Shown here in pieces: positions 59,371 to 64,000 of a DNA stretch of 64,000 nucleotides; the stretch's first letter is position 1, and every line of letters starts with the position of its first letter. The notes under the pieces are model-generated. The model saw only the letters and a program-made list of their open reading frames with translations. It had not been told where the DNA came from and ran no database searches. This stretch comes from Massospora cicadina (lineage: Eukaryota; Entomophthoromycota; Entomophthoromycetes; Entomophthorales; Entomophthoraceae). The position numbers and the translations under genes were made by a program. The stretch lies in contig JAKSZP010000019.1 in assembly GCA_022478985.1 (NCBI GenBank), positions 248,001-312,000 of the forward strand. The letters are read 5' to 3'.

Positions 59371-59378
59371 AGGTAGCC

Positions 59379-59395
59379 CCCTGTAGTGAGCACCA
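59379..59395 (-). other. Primer binding site of G1a
   Basis: Minus strand TGGTGCTCACTACAGGG, a few bases inside the 5' LTR. Confidence 0.65.
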
Positions 59396-59397
59396 CT

Positions 59398-60449
59398 TGT
59401 TGGATTAAGGCGTGGAGATTGGATTGCTGGTGCTTGCTGCCTGGAATCCAACAATGTAAATCAGGGACTTTTCTTGCCGCAGATAGGAAAATAATAACAA
59501 AAAATAGAAACTATTAATAAGCTTAGAATTATGGTTTAATAGGGCGCCATGAGGGGATAAAAAAGAGTATATTTTAGTAAATTGATTAAGGTGCTTAAAA
59601 CGTCAAAGCTTGACGTTCATATGGCTTTTTAGATTTCTGAATTTAGGGGGTGGAAGGTGAGTTGGTAAGGGCGTATGGCTACCAACCTGAAGGTTGCAGG
59701 TTCAATTCCTGCCCTTCACACATCGATTGGGGTGCCAGCCAAAGGAAGCTATTGGTGGTTAGTAGGTCTAATAACACGAAAACCTTACCCATGATGTAAC
59801 CAGAAAAATTTGAGTCCCAATCCGGAGGTGGAAATCTTTCTTTGATGGAGTTGACCCTGTTTGGGTTTCATGGCATTTCTTTCTTTCAGTAATGTCTGTC
59901 CCCTGGTCAGCTTGCCTCAGTTAAATAAAAATAGATTTCTGAATTTAGTAATATGTGTTTCTAGCCTATCTAAGCTTTAAAACTCACTTCCTTTAGGCTG
60001 AAAGATAAATGAGGGATTATTTTGGGGCAAGATGTACCCAAGAGTTAATGACTTAATATCTTAGCCAATCCCCTTTTTCTAAAACTATTGCACCTTGGGG
60101 GCCCATGCCATGCCTATAAAAGGGGGTGGTCCCTGCATAGGTTTTGAATGGGATTAGATGAGGCTGGTGGTGAACCCTTTGATGGGTGCCCTGGAATAGG
60201 CCACAAAGTCGTAGGAATTAGATTTCTGACTTTGTGCTATTTATTCAATTAGTTTAAATAAAAGCTTTGCCCCAATTTGTGGGGTTCCACTGAGAGTTGG
60301 CCAGGGTCTTTTGGCAAACTAAATCATTACTAATACTAAACTTAATTTTCTTATTAATGTGGATTCAGAAATGTCTGACATTCCCTCTATTTGGCTGAGT
60401 TTCACCCACAACATTCTTCTTCTGAGGCCTGTGAGTCAAATGTCTGCCA
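59398..60449 (-). repeat. G1a 5' LTR containing SINE-1
   Basis: TGTTGGATTAAGG to TGTCTGCCA; about 750 bp without the SINE and its duplicated site. Confidence 0.92.
59647..59931 (+). mobile_element. SINE-1, tRNA-derived, 285 bp
   Basis: The tRNA-like head has a B box GGTTCAATTCC (59699-59709) inside a perfect T-arm stem GCAGG/CCTGC, followed by CCTTCACA. The D-arm side (59656-59670) is shortened. The body is unrelated to known genes. The 3' tail TGTCTGTCCCCTGGTCAGC, then TTGCCTCAGTTAAATAAAAA (59893-59931), matches LINE 3' ends. A 17-bp target duplication TAGATTTCTGAATTTAG (59630-59646 and 59932-59948) flanks it. The sister LTR is empty at this site. Confidence 0.9.
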
Positions 60450-60454
60450 ATTGT

Positions 60455-61553
60455 TTTAAAGTTTTTTATTAAAGTTTTTGACTAGAAATTAAATTTCAAA
60501 AACCCTACCTACATGAGAATCTAATACTCAAGAGGCATATGCATACCAAATTTGGCTAGTAAGTTTTTAGTTTGGAGAAATAATACTTTTACTATAATTT
60601 ACATTTCTAAATATTTTATCTTAGAATTTTTACTATAAAAAAACCAGATGTCATATAAAAAGTAAATATTTTTACAAGTAGTTCATTAGTAGGTATCAAT
60701 GAACTAACTAGTACATCCAATCAAAGTTTCAAAAATCAAGCCTATGTAGGTTAGTATATATGATAAAAATTAGCTTATATGAATAAAATTTTATATTTTT
60801 GTAAGTTTTTTTAAGTACTAGATGGTATATTTTTGTAAGTTTTAATTAGTTAAACTGAGTATAAATCCCTTTCCTACTTTATAATCCTAAATTTAAGCTG
60901 CATATATATAGCAAGTTGATAAGTGTAGGTTTATTGGTTTTGTAAAATATTTTGTATATCTGTTTTTAAATTTTAATTGTTTTTAATAGAAATTTATATA
61001 AGTGACACTTTTAAACGCTTTTTAACATATTAAAAAATCCTAGAAATGAATGGTTTCATGGATGACTACAGATTTAGAGAAGTACCTCCATGTCAAATTG
61101 AAATTCCTAGCTTTTGCAGTTTCACAAAACCTAGATTAAGAGTATCTTTTATATATTATAGATAATTTTTTGCATTTTTTGTTTCATAATTGAATTTATA
61201 AAATCCCTTACATACTTGATATCCCAACACCCAAGCTGCACATACATATTATAATTCATAATGTAGGTTTGTTGGGTTTTTATATACTTTTTTGAAAACT
61301 TTCTCAAATTTCAATCATTATTATTATACTCAATTTATTAAGGTAAATATTGGAATGCTTTTTGCATATTAAACATATGTAAAAATACTAAAATAAATAG
61401 TTATTTAGAGGAACTACAAATTTCAAACAGAACTCCATACTAAATTTCAAATTCCTAGCTTTTGTGGTTTAAGAGAAAGCTTGATAAACATTGTCTTTTA
61501 TACATTATAGATATGGTTTTTTAAGCTATTTATATAATTAAAAAAAAGTTCAA
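60455..61553. repeat. Diverged tandem repeat, unit about 340-370 bp
   Basis: No genes. Related landmarks recur near 60505, 60870 and 61207 (CYTACATAC/CTACTTTAT then AAGCTGCAYATA) and near 61105 and 61450 (AAATTCCTAGCTTTTG). The same landmark occurs at 39730 left of G1a, so G1a inserted into the array. Confidence 0.6.
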
Positions 61554-61645
61554 GATGATTATCAATGTTCATAAATATTTATGTTAAGTTTAAAAATTTT
61601 GGTAGATCTGCTATGAAATATATATATAATATACATCTGATAAAA
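61554..61645. repeat. Dispersed AT-rich repeat, copy 2
   Basis: Related to 31057-31140; abuts the LINE-D 5' end. Confidence 0.5.
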
Positions 61646-61739
61646 AACTTTTCTCTCTCGTTGCAATCACTTTTGCAACTTATTCAATTCAAGTCTGATT
61701 CTAGTTTGATAATCTCACAGAGGAGATTAGTCTGCGGCC

Positions 61740-63174
61740 TTGTCAAGGAGCAGTTGGGCAAGTAAGGTAAGAGGAGCAGGTGGTAGGCTCATGGCCTCAA
61801 ACGTTCCAAAATGCCTCAGAGAAACTGGCGGAATAGAAAAAAATAAAAAACTGGCAGTCACTATTTCCCCAGAATCCCTCACTTGGTAAGCATGATGCAA
61901 CCAGTACATCAACACGCCACACTCCCAACCACTCTCATCAGCGGAATAAGAGTCCGTGTGTTTCTGGACATCCAACAAACAGCTTAATGGGAAAAGTTTT
62001 GTGGGGATGTGCACACTTTTTTCCTGACTGCGGTGTACATTGCACCTCACTCCATGTCACACGGTTGGCTGGACCTCAGTTTCAAAAACAAGGAGGCAGC
62101 AGATGAAGCTGCTGTGGTGCATGTAGTGATCAACCTTCCTGAAGGGCAATGGGTCATCGAAACCAAATGCACCAGATGGACAAAATCCAACCAAAATTCA
62201 TCACATTTAACTTTTTTCCTACTATAGTAAAACGTGCCATTTTGAAGCAACACCTGAAAGATGGTTTCGCTGTATACAGCAAAATACAATCTTTCAAAAT
62301 GCAATGCTTCATGCTGATGCCACACCTGTGCACCAGCAAAGCCATCGTAGTTCTGAACCCAACTGAGGAGATTGTGAAGGACCTAACCCAGATCCCGCAC
62401 GCCACATATAACAATATTGAAGGGCATACCACAAACCTTTTCTGGGTAACCGTGGACAGCGCGCCCCCATCTGCACCCACCGTGATGCATTTGGCCATAA
62501 GGCACATACATGCCCCACCAAGGAGGGCATCACATTCCAAGAACACCCCTCGGTGGCCATGGCCAGTGGAGAGGCGCACTACAAACCAACTGCAAGCACC
62601 AAAGAGGCTTTCTCGTGGGGTGCACAAGGCTGCTACCTACTGGTAAAACCTATTTCCCCACAAGAATGGAAGAAGGCCAAGCAGGCCCGCAGGGCTGCGG
62701 CCAAGGAAGCGGCCAAAGTCACCACTGCTATTCCATACTCCCAACGCCAGGAGGACATTGAAACCTTCATGGTGGAAGCAACTCGGGAATCCCTCAACCA
62801 ATCAGATTGAGAAGCCCATGCCAATTGGGCCACCCAATCTGAGGATCCAATGGGTGACTCGATCTCACCCAATCTTTGCAACCAAGCTCCAGTTGAAACT
62901 GACTTGGGGTCCAACCTACCTGAAATTTTTTTTGACCCAATTGTTGGTGCACCAAAATCATCCACACCACAAAAAATTCGTTCGATGTCAGGGAAGCAAA
63001 AAGTGAAGGCCTAAGCCAACGCAAACCTTTCTGCTAAAATTAACAAAACTACCAATAGCATTGCTGCAAACACCCATGCTGCCGTGAAGGCCTGTGGGGA
63101 TCTAGAGGAGGCTAGTGGGCTCAGGTGTCCACCCCCTCACACCTAAGGTGTGATGGGGGAAACCTTCAATTTAG
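61740..63174 (+). pseudogene. LINE-D ORF1 (broken, start codon lost)
   Basis: At the position of the family ATG the sequence is TTG (61740-61742). Core homology: APHSMSHGWLDLSFKNKEAA, EGQWVIETKCTRWTKSNQ, FKMQCFMLMPHLCTSKAIVV. The knuckle is frameshifted by a short C run (62464-62468). The C-terminal part 62553-62810 is in frame again. The stop TAG is at 63172-63174. Confidence 0.88.
63137..63153 (+). promoter_or_regulatory. Inverted repeat at ORF1/ORF2 junction, LINE-D copy
   Basis: TCACACC-TAA-GGTGTGA, a perfect 7-bp stem; relative to LINE-C one G-C pair is replaced by A-T. Confidence 0.6.
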
Positions 63175-64000
63175 GGATGTTGAATATCACCGGACTCAAG
63201 GCCTCGCCATCCCAGGCTAGGAAACTGAGTTTTTTACAAAAGAATTCAACCGTGGATATCCTGGCCATCCAAGAGTCCCACTGTCCATGAGGCTCCGAGG
63301 ATGCTTGGAAAACCATGCTCCTCCCATCCCTATCCTTTTGGTCAGAGCACTGAGGGGTGCTAGTTCAGAAAAACAATTTTTTCAAATTTTTATCATCAGA
63401 ATCCTTCCTCAATGGCCAAGTCCTCATTGTCACTTTCTCATGGGCTGACGTGGCGCATGCTATCGTCAACATCTATGCCCCAATCTGTGCACAAGAGCGT
63501 TGGGAATTTCTATTGAGGGCAAAACCCTCCCATTACCCCCAGACCCTTATGTAGTTAGCAACATGAACTGTTGGCTAAACACACCCACAGACCGTTGGCC
63601 TTCCTCCTCCCATGCCCCCTAGGGTCACATAGAACTTTGCATTCTAAAGGCCACCCTTAGGTTAATGGATGCGCTGCTGCGGCAAGCCTCGCTGCTAAAA
63701 AACATGACGCGCCCCCACATCCACAACGGCCAATTAAGGTCCATGACCCACATCGACCTTATCCTTACATTGGTGAACTTCCAACCCCACATTTCCCACT
63801 TTAAAACAACAAAAATTGAATTCTCCGACCACTGACTGGTCTTGATAACCTACCACCTACCTGTCACAGTGGCTAAGGCCCCACATTGGAGCAAACTCCG
63901 CCCTCCTGAACTTGCATTGCCAGAATTTTCCACTTGGGTGGAATCAGCAACTTTGGCAAAAGAGTTTGTTACACCATTTTGCGCGGACCCCATCTCCACA
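63153..64000 (+). pseudogene. LINE-D ORF2, endonuclease part (broken, incomplete)
   Basis: The ATG at 63153 opens MGETFNLGMLNITGLKASPS; then LAIQESHCP followed by a stop where family members have Arg, NNFFKFLSSESFLNGQVLIV, WADVAHAIVNIYAP, and near 63800 the SDH-type end region. RT is outside the window. Confidence 0.88.

Larger units (their letters stand above)
39781..60449 (-). mobile_element. Ty3/gypsy element G1a, complete, carrying nested insertions
   Basis: LTRs 39781-40535 and 59398-60449 (the latter with SINE-1) are flanked by the 5-bp duplication ATTGT (39776-39780 and 60450-60454). The minus-strand order is primer site, gag, protease, RT, RNase H, [G2b inserted at 55542], integrase, polypurine tract. 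Removing G2b (13,859 bp plus its 5-bp duplication) and SINE-1 with its duplication leaves about 6.5 kb. Its LTR copies are clearly diverged, so the insertion is old. Confidence 0.93.
61646..64000 (+). mobile_element. LINE-D, 5' part, plus strand, truncated by window end
   Basis: The 5' end AACTTTTCTCTCTCGTTGCA corresponds to LINE-A to C in the opposite orientation. It contains ORF1 and the endonuclease part of ORF2. Its 3' half lies beyond 64000. It shares the five-base homopolymer variant at the ORF1 knuckle with LINE-A. Confidence 0.93.

Noticed and set aside
59647..59720. Functional tRNA gene
   Set aside because: The T arm is perfect, but the D arm is shortened and the acceptor stem mismatched. 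The unit continues into a LINE-like tail with target duplications, which makes it a SINE.
1..64000. Host protein-coding genes
   Set aside because: Every recognisable coding block belongs to a retrotransposon; remaining open frames are short, AT-rich and without family signatures.
1..64000. CRISPR arrays, operons, bacterial terminators or ribosome binding sites
   Set aside because: No regularly spaced short repeats. The content is eukaryotic TE sequence, so prokaryotic feature types do not apply.
1..64000. A previously undescribed defence, biosynthetic or secretion system
   Set aside because: No gene set outside retrotransposons is present. The novelty is limited to unnamed SINE, LTR and foldback families and their scars.

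Overview
The window is a repeat-dense, gene-poor stretch of a eukaryotic genome. No host protein-coding gene, rRNA or functional tRNA can be supported. Almost all coding signal comes from two retrotransposon classes. The first is Ty3/gypsy-type LTR elements (gag, retropepsin, RT, RNase H, integrase, LTRs with TG...CA ends and 5-bp target duplications). The second is an L1-like LINE family (CCHC ORF1; ORF2 with APE endonuclease, RT and a C-terminal zf-RVT finger). Two tRNA-derived SINEs sit among them. This is consistent with a large, TE-inflated fungal genome; an early-diverging lineage such as Entomophthorales, or a rust, would fit, but the assignment is inference. One non-coding block (31861-32275) resembles a repeat I remember from moth genomes.

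Layout. 1-25593 is a minus-strand gypsy nest: G1b (14936-25593) appears to have been entered by G2a (1-14935, continuing left of the window). G2a's 5' LTR was then split by G3 (7566-14058). Two LINEs lie inside these elements: LINE-A (893-6157) in G2a and LINE-B (16549-21826) in G1b. 25594-26480 is an old plus-strand integrase fragment. 26481-32944 is AT-rich and non-coding, with an inverted-repeat element, a foldback element, dispersed repeats and SINE-2 (32487-32621). 32945-39094 is LINE-E, an old full-length plus-strand LINE carrying a solo LTR (35528-36390). 39781-60449 is G1a, a complete gypsy element with a 5-bp target duplication. It was entered by G2b (41684-55542), which in turn was entered by LINE-C (46534-51795); a SINE (59647-59931) sits in its 5' LTR. 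60455-61645 is an AT-rich diverged tandem repeat into which G1a had inserted. 61646-64000 is the 5' part of LINE-D (plus), cut by the window end.

Working together: each gypsy element encodes its own capsid, protease, RT/RNase H and integrase. All five share a primer-binding-site core next to the 5' LTR. The SINEs encode nothing and carry a 3' tail matching the LINE 3' ends, so they probably depended on LINE ORF2 for mobilisation. Every coding region shows stops, frameshifts or lost catalytic residues. I see a detailed record of nested transposition, with several insertions proved by target duplications or empty sites, and not an intact novel gene system.
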